Assembly (NCBI GenBank): GCA_963798325.1
Contig: CAWCSS010000002.1
Coordinates: forward strand, 124,001-188,000
Length of the DNA: 64,000 bases
From: Solirubrobacter sp963798325
Lineage (GTDB): Bacteria > Actinomycetota > Thermoleophilia > Solirubrobacterales > Solirubrobacteraceae
Reading direction: 5' to 3'
The notes beneath the pieces were generated by a model, which searched no databases, was not told the DNA's origin, and saw nothing but the letters and a program-made list of their open reading frames with translations. Each line of letters begins with the position of its first letter. Positions within the stretch are counted from its first letter, which is position 1. This document shows, piece after piece, positions 15,515-26,556 of this stretch. The position numbers and the translations under genes are program-made.

Positions 15515-18343
15515 GAGCGGCAGATCCCCGGGTGGGCGCAGCCGCCGTTGTAGGCGCAGCGGTCGGGGCAGGGCGTGATCCGGCCGGCGCGCAGGTCGGC
15601 CGCGGCCTGGGCGGCGATCGCGCGTGACTCCTCCAGGCGCGCCTCGAGTTGCTCGTCGTCGCCGACATCGCCGTTGACGTAGCGGCCCGGGATGTCGTCG
15701 CGGACGATCCCGCGCGGGCGCTGGTCGGCGGTGCCGATCGGCTGGTAGAGCGCGCCGGCGATCTGCACGCCGAAGCGCTCGCGAACGGCCAGCGCGTACA
15801 GCGCGGCCTGGATCTTGCCGTCCTCGGCCCAGCGCGCGCCGGCGTGGACGGTGCGGCCCTTGTAGTCGCGGACGATCGCGCTCGTCCCGCGCGTGTCCAC
15901 GCGGTCCACGCGGCCGCTGACGGCCACGCCGTCGATCATGAAGTCGTCGAAGCTCCATTCGAGCTGGGTCGGCTCGTAGCCGGCGCCGTTGGCCGCCTCG
16001 TGGCGGATGTAGCGGTCGAGATCGACCTCCAGGGCGCGCGCGGCGGCGCGGCCCGCGACGGTGCGCGCGGCGGCGGACAGTTCGCGGATCGCGGTGCGCA
16101 GCTCGTTGAGCGCCTCGTCGAGCGTCTCGGGCGCCAGGCGGCCGGAGCCGGTGCGCTCCTTCAGGCCGCGCAGGGTGCGTTCGAGCACGGCGTGACCGAG
16201 CGAGCCGCGCTTCATCGGTTCGGGGTCGGGGTCGACCGCCTGCGGCCGCAGGACGTGCTCGATCATCCACTTCACCGGGCAGCCGGCGAACGTCTCCAGC
16301 CCACGGGCGGACTCGCGGTCGCGGGCGGCCAGCAGCGCGAGCACGGAGGCGTCGGCGGGTGCCGCCAGCGCCGCGGGCGCCGGCTGCTCCTCGACCGCCG
16401 CGTAGGCGCGGCGCAGCTCGTGCGGCGTCGGCGCCTCGGCCGGGGTCCAGGTGATCTCGGCCAGCAGGCGACGACCGCGTTGCGTCCACAGCTCGTCCGT
16501 GAACAGCGCGCGCACGTCGTCCAGAAACGGCGAGGGCTGCTGCGGCGCGCCTTCCTCGTCGGAGCTGCGGAAGGAGAGGAACAGCGCCTCCTCGGGCCGC
16601 GAGACGCAGGCGTAGAACAGCGAGCGCTCGCGCGCCAGCGTGTCCTCGTGGCGCGGCAGGGCGAGCCCGGAGGCCATCGCCAGGCCGATCCGCGACCCGT
16701 CGTCGAGGAACGGCTCCGGGACCGGCCGCTGGGGCAGCTCGCCCTCCTGCAGGCCGCACACGAAGACGGCGCTGAAGCGGCGGGCGCGGATGTTCAGCGG
16801 GTCGGTGAGCAGGACGCCGGGCATGCCCTCGGCGGCGGTGTCGCCGTCGCGGACCTCGACCGTCGCGAGCGCCTGCAGGAGCTCCCGTGGCGTCCCCGCC
16901 AGCTCCGGGTCGGCCTCCGCGAGCCTTGTCAGCTCGCCGACCGCGGAGCGCAGCGCGCGGGCGGCGCGGGCGTCGTTCTCGGCCGCGGGCGTGAGGACGT
17001 CGGCGCTGCGCACGTGGGGTGCGGTCCAGATCTCCTCGGCCTCTTGCAGCAGCCGCGCCAAGAAGGTCTCGGCGTTGAGCTCGTCGAGCTCGGTCAGCTC
17101 GCGGCCCCCGAGCTTGTTCCACAGCCAGCGGGCGTCGGCGGCGGTCCGTGCCTCGTGGCGGCGGACCTGCACCTCGAGCCGGTCCGCCAGGTCCGGCGGA
17201 TCGAGCTTGCCGGGCGTGCGCAGCCACGTCACGACGTCGTTGGCGCTGCCGCCGAGCGCCGCGCGGGCGTAGGCGAGGACACCAGTGCCGAGGCGGGTGT
17301 GGGCGAACGGCGTCCGGCGCTCGTAGGCGACCGGGATGCCGTAGGTCTCGAACACCTGCGCGAACAGCTCGGTGGGCGCGCGCCCGCGGACGAGCACGGC
17401 GATGTCCTCGGCGGCCATGCCGTCGCGCAGCAGCTCGAGCACGGATGCGCCGACCAGCTCCGCCTCCGCGCGCTCGCCGCCCGCCTCGAGCAGGCGGACC
17501 GCGCCGTTGGGGGTGACCGTTCCCGGGTCGTCCTCGAAGAGCCGGCGTTCGAGGTGGTGCAGCGCGTTGCGGGCGGCCTGCGCGTAGTGCTCCGAGCGCG
17601 GCTCGAGCGCGATGTGCTCGCGGGCGAGCGGCTTGAGCAGCTCGACCGTCGTCGCGCTGCCGGCCATCGCCGCGCGGCCGGGCTCGTAGGTGACGGCGAC
17701 CGTGATCTCGGTGTCGGTGTGGCGGGTGAGCGTCTCCACCAGGTCCAGCTGGGTCGGGAGCAGCTCGTCGAAGCCGTAGAGGAACAGCGGGCGGCCATCC
17801 CATGCGGTCCGAGCCTGGTCGAGCGCGCGGTGGGTGAGCCCGTCGAGGTCGACCGCCTCCAGCGCGTCCAGCCGGGCGTGGTAGGCCGAGTAGAGCTGGG
17901 CGAGCTCCTGCGCGTGGGCGGGAGCGTCGGGCCACTGGTTGATCGCCTGGCGGAAGCGGGCAGGGCCCGCGAGCGAGCGCTGGAGCTCGGCGAACAGGTC
18001 CCCCAGCGCCTCCGGGAAGCCCGGTCCGACCGCGGACGCCTTCAGCGCGGTGAGCCGGACGTCCTTGATCGCCCGGTGCACGAGCTGGCGGCGGGCGAGC
18101 CGGCCGAGCGGGCGGGCGCGCAGGCCGGCCGCGCGGGCGAGGTCGCGCATCAGCCACGGGAAGGTCGTGACCTCGGTCCCGAACACCAGGCCGGCGCGGG
18201 CGAGCTCGCGGGCGTAGTGCGCCTGATCGGCCGCGGTGGGCACGACGAGCACCGGGTCCTTGGACGAGGACCGCGCGCAGGCGTTCGAGGACGGCGCCCG
18301 CCTTGGCGGCGTTGGCCGGGCCGGTGATCAGGGTCAGAGGCAT
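15511..18343 (-). CDS. AddB-type nuclease subunit with inactive helicase domain (frameshifted)
   Basis: About 940 residues when repaired. The N-terminus MPLTLITGPANAAKAGAVLE is a degenerate P-loop. It joins VLVVPTAADQAHYARELARAG after removal of one base in CAAGGACCC near 18260. Later segments resemble the helicase fold without catalytic motifs (LFYACVSRPEEALFLSFR), and the C-terminal nuclease core has GSLGHAVLERTL, VSGRVDRVD and AIVRDYKGRTV. Cysteines in FAGCPVKWMIEHVL and CPDRCAYNGGC...GIC match the spacing of the AddB 4Fe-4S cluster. It is the first gene of the pair with AddA. The start is ATG 18343. Confidence 0.87.
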
Positions 18344-18511
18344 CGCTGGACCCCATAGGGTCGCGCGCGGGTCGGCTGGAATGACAGCGCCCTGACCCCC
18401 GACCGACCAAAATGGGCGGCTAAACGCGAACTGGACGAATGTACGGGGGCATCCGAGGTTAAGAGTTGCGACATTGCCTCGGGTCCAGTTCGTTCCTGCC
18501 CGGAGGCAGTG

Positions 18512-18826
18512 ATGCCGACCCTCCACCTACCCGCCGCCCACACCGACACGGATGTCGCCCTCGCCGCCGAGGTGGCGCACGTGGTCGGCAGCCATGAGCT
18601 CTACGTCACGTGGACGCACGGGGAGGGCCCGGGCCTGCCGCCGGAGATCGAAGCCGTCCTGGGCGAGGAACCCCGGCCGGCGCTGACCCCCTTCGCCGAG
18701 GTCATCGTGGCGATGGCGCAGGGCATCTCCGCGCTCTGGAACGCGCTCGTCCGCCCCGCCGGCACCCGCCCGCAGCTCCCGGCGCCGCGCGAAGACCGCC
18801 GCGGCCTCGAAGAGCGCTCGCTCTAA
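18512..18826 (+). CDS. hypothetical protein, 104 residues
   Basis: ATG 18512 lies five bases after a GGAGG ribosome-binding site, and codon choice is typical of the region. The product (starts MPTLHLPAAHTDTDVALAAE) has one amphipathic or weakly hydrophobic helix (TPFAEVIVAMAQGISALWNALV) and a polar, basic C-terminus; no domain is recognised. It is divergent from addB; the 168-base gap contains the inverted repeat CGAACTGGAC (18427-18436) / GTCCAGTTCG (18483-18492), a possible operator or stem. The stop overlaps the DUF559 gene tail-to-tail. Confidence 0.65.
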   Translation: MPTLHLPAAHTDTDVALAAEVAHVVGSHELYVTWTHGEGPGLPPEIEAVLGEEPRPALTPFAEVIVAMAQGISALWNALVRPAGTRPQLPAPREDRRGLEERSL

Positions 18827-19695
18827 GCCTCCGGCGCACCCGCGGCCCGCAGCCGCGCGATCGTGCGCAGCGGGTCCCGTTCCGCCTGCGCCGCGGTGAC
18901 CCGCACGACCCGCCAGCCTTCGGCCTCGAGCCGCGCCTGGCGGTCCGCGTCGTCTCGTTGCGCGAGCGGGTCCGAGTGCCACTCGCGGCTGTCGACCTCG
19001 ACGATCAGCCGCTGCTCGCTCCAGCGCAGGTCCGGGATCGTCTTGCGCCCGGTGACCCGCTGCGGCTGATTGACGATCGGGATGCCGGAGCCCGTTCTCG
19101 AGCACGAGGTTGAGCACGAAGTCCTCAGGGTGGCTGCGGGTCGGCGCCGCGCTGAGACCGAGGATCCGGCCGATCATCCCGGTGCGCGGAAGCAGCGCCA
19201 GCTCGCGTTCGCTGAACCTGGCCTGCCGCAGCGCGCGGGTCACGGTGGCCTCGTCCTCGGTCTTCGAGAGGTCGACGATCGTGCGCAGCCGAGGCGTGAC
19301 GGGGATCTGTCGGTGGACCACCCGCTCGACGTTCTGCGCTGCGATGCGTGCGGATCATCGGGTGCTTGCGCCGCGTGGGCGCGGTGACGTCGATCGCGGC
19401 GCCCGTCCCACTTGAGCAGGCACATGGAGGCACGCGGCGGCGTAGTGCGAGAGCACGGCGCGATGGCCGCACGCCTTGACCGCGGCCAGCCAGCGGCCCT
19501 CGACCGGGAGGTTGCGGTGGCCCCAGGCGTAGACACCCCGGTGAAGCGGGTGGAGCCCGCCGCGCCGCACGCGCACGCGAATCGGCTCGCGGCTCAAGCC
19601 GCACGCGGCAGCTCCGCCGACGAGAGCGACGCCCCACTGGCCCGCGGCGAGACGCGCGGCCGCTCTATCGGGCGTGGTGGCGGGTTTGTTGCCAT
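18823..19695 (-). CDS. AbiEi-like wHTH plus DUF559 (Vsr-like) nuclease-domain protein (frameshifted)
   Basis: Repaired length is about 290 residues. The N-terminal winged-helix region (DRAAARLAAGQWGVALVGG, LHPLHRGVYAWGHRNLPVEG) resembles the AbiEi-type antitoxin head. The C-terminal domain, ending GAPEA, contains IPDLRWSEQRLIVEVDSREWH and RLEAEGWRVVRVT, the core of the Vsr-like DUF559 endonuclease fold with its Asp/Glu residues. Breaks lie near 19090 and 19320-19400, and one missing base near 19685 (AAA run) connects the ATG at 19695. Such genes are very common as single copies in Thermoleophilia-type genomes, and no toxin partner adjoins. Function is unknown. Confidence 0.7.
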
Positions 19696-19769
19696 AGCGC
19701 GAACTAACCGAGTCAGCATGCCCGGACGATTGCACCCGGGCCAGCAACGGATCTACACGTGTTTGTTAC

Positions 19770-21999
19770 TTAAGCCGCACGTGTCTGTTCGGATTCTGCA
19801 ACCGCCTCGGCGGCGGGCGCGGGGTCCTCGCCCTCGGGCGGCTTGGCGCCCTCGCGGGCCCAGGGCTCGTCGAACTCGACGCGCCAGCGGCCCTCTTCGG
19901 TCTGCATCAGGGCGAGCTTCGCGCGGAAGGAGCGGCCGGAGCGGCCCTTGAACCCGGTGACCGCCTTCTCGGTGCGGCCCTTGGAGATCAGCTCGCGGGC
20001 GACCGCCGGCGGGAGCGTCTTGCCGGCCTTGTTCTTCCAGATCACGAAGCCGCAGCCCGGGTCCTCGCGGCGCCCAGCAGGAGAAGCCCTTGCGGTTCTC
20101 GACGATGTCGTGGCCGCAGACCGGGCAGGGGCCGAGGTTGGCCCGCGGGATCCGGACCTCCTTGAGCTTCTCGTCCAAGGTCGTGACCGTCGCGCCCGCG
20201 AAGGCGGCGATGTCGGCCATGAACTTGGCGCGCTCCTCGTCGCCCTCTTCGATCTTGGTCAGCCGGTGCTCCCAGTCGCCGGTCAGCGACGGCGAGGTCA
20301 GCGCGTGGTCGTCGAGCAGGCGGATCACGCCGAGGCCCTTCTCGGTGCAGACCAGCGAGCGGCCGTCGCGCTCGACGTAGCCGACGTCGATCAGGCGCTC
20401 GATGATCGCCGCGCGGGTGGCGGGCGTGCCGATCCCCGAGTCCTTCATCGCCTCGCGCAGCTCCTCGTCCTCGACGAGCTTGCCGGCGGTCTCCATCGCG
20501 CCCAGCAGGGACGCGTCGGAGTAGCGCCGCGGCGGCTGGGTGATCTTCTCGTCGGAGGCGACGTCGAGCACGGAGACGCTCTCGCCTTGATCAGCTTCGG
20601 CAGCTGTCTGATCGGCGCCCTCGTCGTCGCCGTCGGCGGAGCCTTCCTCGATCTCGCCGTAGACGCCGCGCCAGCCGGCCTCCAGCAGCACACGCCCGCG
20701 CGTCCGGAAGATGTGCTCGGCGACGGTCGTCTCCAGGCGCGTGTTCTCGAACACGGCGTCGGGATGGAAGACGGCCAGGAAGCGCCGCACCACCATGTCG
20801 TAGACACGCCGGTCGTCGTCGGAGAGCTTGTCGATCTTCTGATCGGAGTTGGTGGGGATGATCGCGTGGTGGTCGGTGACCTTCGCGTCGTTGATCACGC
20901 GCCCCAGCGGCAGCACGTCGAGCCCGTTGACGTACGCCGCGGCCTTCGCGTACTCGCGATGCACGGCCACGTGCGAGACGATCGGCTTGATCTCGCCGAC
21001 CATGTCCGAAGGCAGGAAGCGCGAGTTCGTACGCGGGTACGTGAGCAGCTTGTGCTCCTCGTACAACCGCTGCGCCGCCGACAGCGTGCGCCGCGCGGAG
21101 AACCCGAAGCGGGTGTTGGCCTCGCGCTGCAGCGACGTGAGGTCGTACAGCAGCGGCGCCTTCTCGGAGCGCTTGGTCTTCTCGAGCTTGGTGATCGTGC
21201 CCGAGCCCGCCGCGGACCGCCTCGACGATCGCCGCGGCCTCCTCGGCCGTCGCCAGCCGCGGCTGCGCGCCCGCATGGTAGCGCCCGACGTACTTGCGCG
21301 GATCGTCGACGGTCTCGAACGTCGCGTCCACGAGCCAGTAGGGCTCCGGGCACGAACGCGCGGATCTCTTCCTCGCGGCGGGCGATGATCGCCAGCGTCG
21401 GCGTCTGCACGCGCCCCAGGGACACGGCGCCGTCGAACGAGGAGCGCAGGCGGATCGTCGCCGCGCGGGTCGCGTTCATGCCGACGATCCAGTCCGCCTC
21501 CGAGCGCGACCGGGCGGCCTGCTCCAAGCAGAGCGAACTCCTGCGCGGGCCGCAGCGCCGAGAACGCCTGCTTGATCGCCGCCGACGTCATCGACGAGAG
21601 CCAGAGCCGGCGCACGGGCTTCTTCGCCCCCGCCTTCTCGAACGTCCAGGCGAAGATCAGCTCGCCCTCGCGCCCCGCATCGCACGCGTTGATGACCTCG
21701 GAGACGTCATCGCGCTTGAGCATCCGCGAGATGACCGACATCTGCTTGCGCGAGCGCTCGTCGCGCACGACGAGCTTGAAGTGGTCCGGCACGATCGGCA
21801 GATCGGCCATGCGCCACTTCTTGTACTTGGCGTCGTATTCGTCGGGCTCGGCGAGCTGGACGAGATGCCCGACCGCCCACGTGATGACGTGGGTCTCGGA
21901 CTCGAGATAGCCCTCGTGCTTCTGGAACGCGCCCGAGAGCGCCTTCGTCAGGTCCCGGCCGACCGATGGCTTCTCCGCGATGACAAGCGTCTTGCCCAT
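19770..21999 (-). CDS. type IA DNA topoisomerase (topoisomerase III-like), frameshifted
   Basis: About 740 residues after repair. The Toprim domain starts MGKTLVIAEKPSVGRDLTKAL and includes NACDAGREGELIF. The active-site Tyr is in LLTYPRTNSRFLP. ISDLGIGTPATRA-like motifs follow as MKDSGIGTPATRAAIIERL. The end carries a Cys4 zinc ribbon (CPVCGHDI ... FSCW ... PGCGFVIW) and a TopB-type tail. Breaks at about 20066, 21200, 21335 and 21540 are each cured by removing one base (for example GCTTGGAGCAG to GCTGGAGCAG). It probably decatenates single-strand DNA intermediates. The nearby addAB genes suggest a repair context, which is inference. Confidence 0.88.
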
Positions 22000-22028
22000 T
22001 CGGGCGGGCAGGGTAGCGAGTACGCCGG

Positions 22029-23184
22029 CTACCCGCCGCGCAGGGTCCGGTGGACACCCCGATGACCCGTCGGGCTCGTTCCAGCGCAGCGCGGGCGATC
22101 GCGTTGGGCACACCGAAGCCGCCGCGCGGGCCGGAAGTGGTCGCCGCGAAGACCGTCGTGACCACCTGTCCGTCGCGGTCGACCATCGGCCCGCCGGAGT
22201 TGCCGGAGCGCACCGCGCCGCGCAGCGAGGTGATCGAGCGGCGCACCGGGCCCTGCCCGTAGGCGTCCTGGGTGATGACCTCGCGGGTCTGCCCCACGCG
22301 GCCCGCCCGGATGTCGTACGGGCCGTTGCCCGGGAAGCCGAGGATCGCCGCCGAGGTGCCGGTCTTGACCGGATCGGCGATCGTCAGCGCCGGCGCCTTC
22401 AGGCCCGGCACCCGCAGTACGGCGAGGTCGTTCTTGGGGTCGAAGGAGACGGCCTGCGCGTCGAGCCCGGGTTGGCGCCCGCGCAGCAGCACCCGCGTGT
22501 CCTTCTGCCCCGCGACGACGTGCGCGTTGGTGACCACGAGCTCGTCGCCCGCGACCCAGCCGGAGCCCTCGACGCCCAGCCCGCAGGCGTTGCCGAGGAT
22601 CTTGACCACGGAGCTCCGCGGCCGCCGCGGACGCCGCGGCGTGCGGGCGATCGAGGCGGTCGGCGCGCGCACGTTGGCCTCGGGCCCGTCGATGCGCGGG
22701 AACGGATCGAGCCGCGCCAGCGCCGAGAGCAGGCCCGTCCGAGGGCGGGAGGACCGCGTTGAGCTTCTGCAGGATTGTGGAGCGCTGCACCTCGCGGCGG
22801 GCTTGACCGCCGTTGGCCAGCGCCAACGCGCCAAGCACCCACGCGATGCCCAAACCGACGACCGCGGTCAGCGCCGCGCCCAGGATCCCGTCGACCGCGG
22901 TCGAGCCCCGGAGCGGCCCGCATCAACCCCCGCAGCCGCGAGCCGATGCCCTCGAAGCCGATCGCGAACACCATCCCGGCGATCAGCGCACCGACCAGCC
23001 CGAAGGCCGGAGACCACGGCGAGCGGCGCCCGTCGTCGAGCAGCAGCGGCCCGACGCGCGTCCCCACCCAGGCGCCGAGGCGAAGCCGAGCAGCGCCAGC
23101 GCGCCCGCCACGAACCCCTGCGCCCAGCCGAACAGGCCCAGCAAGCACGATGATGCCGACGATCAGCCAGTCGATGCCCGTCAC
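22029..23184 (-). CDS. CvpA-type membrane domain fused to trypsin-like serine protease (MarP-like), frameshifted
   Basis: Repaired length is about 385 residues. Four membrane helices (VTGIDWLIVGIIVL to WVLGALALANGG) are followed by a periplasmic chymotrypsin-fold protease with His in VVTNAHVVAG, Asp in PKNDLAVLRV and Ser in VRSGNSGGPMV. The C-terminus VSTGPC is typical of MarP. MarP of Mycobacterium tuberculosis is needed for acid and oxidative stress survival, and a cell-wall hydrolase has been reported as a target. Frames break near 22735, 22905, 23080, 23140 and just before the stop. GTG 23184 is fixed by TACGCT upstream. It is divergent from the PBP gene. Confidence 0.85.
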
Positions 23185-23192
23185 TACTCCCG

Positions 23193-23198
23193 AGCGTA
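23193..23198 (-). promoter_or_regulatory. -10 hexamer TACGCT, leaderless promoter of the MarP-like gene
   Basis: On the minus strand TACGCT lies eight bases before the GTG at 23184. It shares a 40-base divergent gap with the PBP gene, where GCGTACGAGT may serve the opposite strand. Confidence 0.45.
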
Positions 23199-23225
23199 CC
23201 GACGGCCTGCGTACGAGTCCCCGAG

Positions 23226-24941
23226 TTGACCGGCCGCACGCCGCACCCGCCAGTCGCCGCGCGATCGCAGATCCCGCCGCTTCGCCCCACTCGCCGTGAC
23301 GGCCGTCCTCGCGCTGGTCGCGGGCGTCGTGACCGGTGCGCGCCACGTGCCCGCCGAGCGCAGACGGTCAGCCGCCTTCGCCGACGGCCTGGCAGCGCGG
23401 CGACCACAAGGCGATGTACGCGCTGCTGTCCGACGACGGCCAAGCGGCGCACGAGCTACGCGCGCCTGCAGCGAACCTACGCCCAGGCAGCGCAGATCAT
23501 CACCCTGCAGCGCGTCACGACCGGGGCGCTGACCGACGACCGGACGTTCCCCGTGACCTTGCGACGCGAAGGTCTTCGGCGTGCTCAAGGGCGACCGTCA
23601 CGCTGCCGCTGGGGGAGCGCAAGGAGCGGCGGCCCGGCGATCGACTGGAGCGCCGAGCTCGTCTACCCCGGGCCTGCACCGCGGCGAGAAGCTGCGGCGG
23701 GAGACGACGCTGCCGGAGCGCGCCACGATCCAGGCCCGCGACGGCACCGCGCTGGCCAAGGGGCCGGACCGCCTGTCCGATCTCGGACCGCTGGCCAGCG
23801 AGATCGTCGGGAACATCGGCCCGGCGCCGCCCGAGCGAGCCAAGGAGCTCGCCGCGCGCGGCGTTCCCACCGGTGCGCCGGTCGGCCTGACCGGCCTCGA
23901 GCGCGAGTTCGACGAGCGGCTCTCCGGCACCCCCGGCGGCGTCCTGTACGCCGGCGGCCGCGTGCTGGCCGAGAAGAAGCCGCGTCAAGGGCGCCGCGGT
24001 GCGGACCACGATCGACCCGAAGCTCCAGCGCGCCGCGGTCGAGGCGCTGGCCGGCCGCTACGGCGGGATCGCGGTCGTGCAGCCGGCGACCGGCGAGGTG
24101 CTGGCGCTGGCCGGGATCGCCGTGTCGGCCCCGCAGCCGCCCGGGAGCACGTTCAAGATCGTGACCCTCGCCGGCGTGCTCGACAACAAGGTCGCCAAGC
24201 GCGACTCGAGGTCTACCCGTACGAGAACTTCGCGACGCTCGAGGGCGTCGAGATCGACAACGCCAACGGCGAATCCTGCGGCGGCACCCTGCGGATCTCC
24301 TTCGCGCACTCCTGCAACAGCGTCTTCGCGCCGCTGGGCGCGAAGCTGGGCGCGGAGAAACTCGTCGAGACGGCCCAGAAGTTCGGCTTCAACCAGGATC
24401 CGGGCCTGACCGGCGCGGCACGCTCGACGATCCCCGCCGGCGACGGAGATCGGCGACGACCTCGCGGTCGGCTCGACGGCGATCGGTCAGGGCAAGGTGC
24501 TCGCCACCCCGCTGCAGATGGCGCTCGTCGCGGCGACGATCGGCGCCAACGGCATGCGCCCGTCACCGACGCTGCTCAAGGGCGACGACACGGTCAAGAC
24601 CCGCGCCGCCACGACGGGCACCGCGAAGACGATCAAGAGCTTCATGCGCACCGTGGTCACCGACGGCACGGGCGGCGCGGCCGCGCTGCCGAACGTCAAG
24701 GTCGCCGGGCAAGACGGGCACCGCGGAGCTGCGGACGACGGTCAAGGACGAGCCGCCGCCGGAGGTCACCGACCCCAACCAGCCGCCGCACGACGACACG
24801 ACCGACACCGACGCCTGGTTCGCCGCGTTCGCGCCGCTCACCAAGCCGAAGATCGCCGTGGCGGTGCTGCTCGTCGGTCAGGGCGCGGGCGGGGACACCG
24901 CCGCGCCCGCGGCGCGGACCGTCCTCGCCGCGGCCTTCTAA
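23226..24941 (+). CDS. penicillin-binding protein, MecA_N plus transpeptidase (heavily frameshifted)
   Basis: A class B PBP-like transpeptidase of about 560 residues when repaired. It has an N-terminal membrane anchor (VTAVLALVAGVVTGARH), an NTF2-like MecA_N domain (GDHKAMYALL, YAQAAQIITLQRVTTG), a dimerisation region (GLTGLEREFDERLSG) and the transpeptidase domain. SxxK is in PGSTFKIVTLAG, SxN is SCNS, and KTG is recovered from GGCAAGACGGGC by dropping one G (KTGTAEL). At least six one-base breaks occur, yet every catalytic motif survives, so I treat it as intact in the organism. The exact start is unclear; TTG 23226 is a placeholder. Role: septal or elongation peptidoglycan cross-linking. 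Confidence 0.82.
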
Positions 24942-24969
24942 GGTCGGCGAGGGGCCGCCCCGCCTTCGA

Positions 24970-25522
24970 TCAGAGGTCCAGATCGATGTGCGCCGGGATC
25001 GCGCCCGGCTTGTTGATCGTCAGCACCAGTGGCCGGTTCTGCGATCGACTCGACCTTCAGGCGGAAGAGGATCAGCGAGCCCTGGATCGGGCCGCTGGAC
25101 GCCGCCGAGTCGGGCGGCGGCAGGACGTTGGAGGGGCCGAGCGGCACCGGGTTGTAGCCGGAACACGTTCGTCGTGCGCGAGCTCGATCGGCTCGTACTT
25201 GTTGCCCTCGGTGTCGGTGACCGTGAAGTCGGTCGCCGGCTGGACCGTCCGGTCGGTGTAGTTCTTGACCCGCATCCAGACGCCGAACCACGTGTCGCCC
25301 TTGCCGACGGGCGTCGTGCCCGGCGGGCAGGCCCTCCAGGTACTGGGCATCCTCGACGTCACCCGGGTTCAGGTAGCGCGAGAGCTGCACCTGGTAGACG
25401 AGATCGCCGACGTCGACGTAGATGCCTTCGGTTTCGGCAAAACGGACGTATTCGGCCTTGTCACCGCACCCGGCGAGAGCCAAGGCGGCGACGGCAGCGA
25501 CTGCGAGGACCCGGAAACGCAT
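24970..25522 (-). CDS. secreted lipoprotein, DUF4352-like (frameshifted)
   Basis: A type II signal peptide with lipobox LAGC (MRFRVLAVAAVAALALAGCG) puts it on the outer face of the membrane. The mature part has an immunoglobulin-like pattern seen in DUF4352 proteins: VYQVQLSRYLNPGD, TWFGVWMRVKNYTDRTVQPA, FTVTDTEGNKYEPIEL and LVLTINKPGAIPAHIDLDL. Breaks near 25040, 25160 and 25327 are consistent with single extra bases. About 175 residues. It lies downstream of the SRPBCC gene on the same strand and faces the PBP gene tail-to-tail. Function is unknown. Confidence 0.72.
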
Positions 25523-25534
25523 CGACGGCGGAGG

Positions 25535-26029
25535 TTACAACCCACCGATGGTCGCGCGCGCCCCGCGGTCCATCCCCTCTTCGAGGATCGCCTGCATCCG
25601 GCGCAACGCCTTGCCCAGCCGCCGCTTGTACCAGCCACGGCGCCGCGTGACGGCCTCCATGTACTTGTCGGTCAGCAGCCCGGGCTCGGATTCGGTCGTC
25701 ACCTCGACCTTGGTCGCGTTGCCCGACGGCGTCAGCGTCCAGGTCGTCCAGGTCTTGTTGCGGTTGAACTTCCCGCCACGGCCGGCGGCCGCGATCCGAT
25801 GCGGGGCCTCGACCTCGATGAACGTCATGTCGCTCCACGAGAAGCGGTCCAGCGGCGCGTCCACCTTGAAGCGCGCCCCGGCCCCGCGGCCGTAGGAATC
25901 GACCCGCAGCATCCGCCAGTGCTTGAGGTAGTGGTCGGAGAACTCGGGGTGGTTGGCGATGTCCGCGAGGTACTCGAAGACCTCTTCGCGGGGACGATCG
26001 ATCGTGATTGACGCGGTGATGGGGTCCAT
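25535..26029 (-). CDS. SRPBCC-family (polyketide cyclase/dehydrase-like) protein
   Basis: 164 residues with the START/Bet v1 fold. TASITIDRPREEVFEYLADIANHPEF is the typical N-terminal strand and helix; ARFKVDAPLDRFSWSDMTFIEV and WTTWTLTPSGNATKVEVTTE are later strands, and the long C-terminal helix begins at about residue 130. Such proteins bind hydrophobic ligands; no catalytic residue can be assigned. ATG 26029 fits the fold start. It precedes the lipoprotein gene by 12 bases, suggesting co-transcription. Confidence 0.85.
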   Translation of the reverse strand: MDPITASITIDRPREEVFEYLADIANHPEFSDHYLKHWRMLRVDSYGRGAGARFKVDAPLDRFSWSDMTFIEVEAPHRIAAAGRGGKFNRNKTWTTWTLTPSGNATKVEVTTESEPGLLTDKYMEAVTRRRGWYKRRLGKALRRMQAILEEGMDRGARATIGGL

Positions 26030-26111
26030 CGGCCCCGGAGATTCTAGGGGTGCCCGCCGATGGGACGCTCTGTGACGGTCTCCGGCGGCGGGGTGCGCCC
26101 CCGGGAAGCCG

Positions 26112-26372
26112 TCACGCGGCGAAGCGTCGTCTCACGGTGTGGTCGCGCTCGGCGCTGTGCACGACCTCCGTGCGACCGGGCGACTCGCGCCGCAGCGGGC
26201 GGCACAGCTCGCACACGACGCGCTCGCCGTAGAGGTAGATCGTCTCCCCCAGCAGCGGCGTCCGATGGCAGTGGACGCAGCCCTCACGCCCGCCGGAGAG
26301 CGCCCGCATCGAGGCACGCACGAAGGACAGCTCGGGTGGGCCGAGTGGTTTCACAACCGTCACGTGGGGCAT
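26112..26372 (-). CDS. small zinc-ribbon-like protein, 86 residues
   Basis: Two CxxC pairs, CVHCHRTPLLGETIYLYGERVVCELC, in a short basic protein make a zinc ribbon. The rest (SFVRASMRALSGGREG at the front, HSAERDHTVRRRFAA at the end) is basic, which suits nucleic-acid or protein contact. The gene is alone between the SRPBCC gene and the FHA gene. No family function is known to me. Confidence 0.65.
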   Translation of the reverse strand: MPHVTVVKPLGPPELSFVRASMRALSGGREGCVHCHRTPLLGETIYLYGERVVCELCRPLRRESPGRTEVVHSAERDHTVRRRFAA

Positions 26373-26506
26373 GCCCCGCCCATTCGCCCCAGGGCGAAGG
26401 TTTCCCTGCTGACTGCAAGAGATGACCCAGATTCAGGTCAAATCCGGTGCACCGGTGAACGCAACCCGATCGCCAGGTTGGGGTCGCGACCCCAGCCCCT
26501 GGGGGG

Positions 26507-26512
26507 TATGCT
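26507..26512 (+). promoter_or_regulatory. -10 hexamer TATGCT upstream of the FHA gene
   Basis: GGGGGGTATGCT, about 45 bases before the ATG at 26557. The overlapping GGGTAT would also match a SigB/F -10, but no GTTT is found at the right distance, so a housekeeping promoter is more likely. Confidence 0.35.
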
Positions 26513-26556
26513 TCGCCGGCGGAGGGGTCGCCGGACCCAGGGAGGAACCTGTCTTG

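Noticed and set aside
15515..18526. A stop-free minus-strand frame that extends the AddA-like gene to over 2100 codons
   Set aside because: Upstream of 15514 the frame is Arg/Pro/Ala-rich and antiparallel in content to nothing known, while the true AddB-like protein lies in another frame of the same strand with all family motifs. Long empty frames are expected at this GC content.
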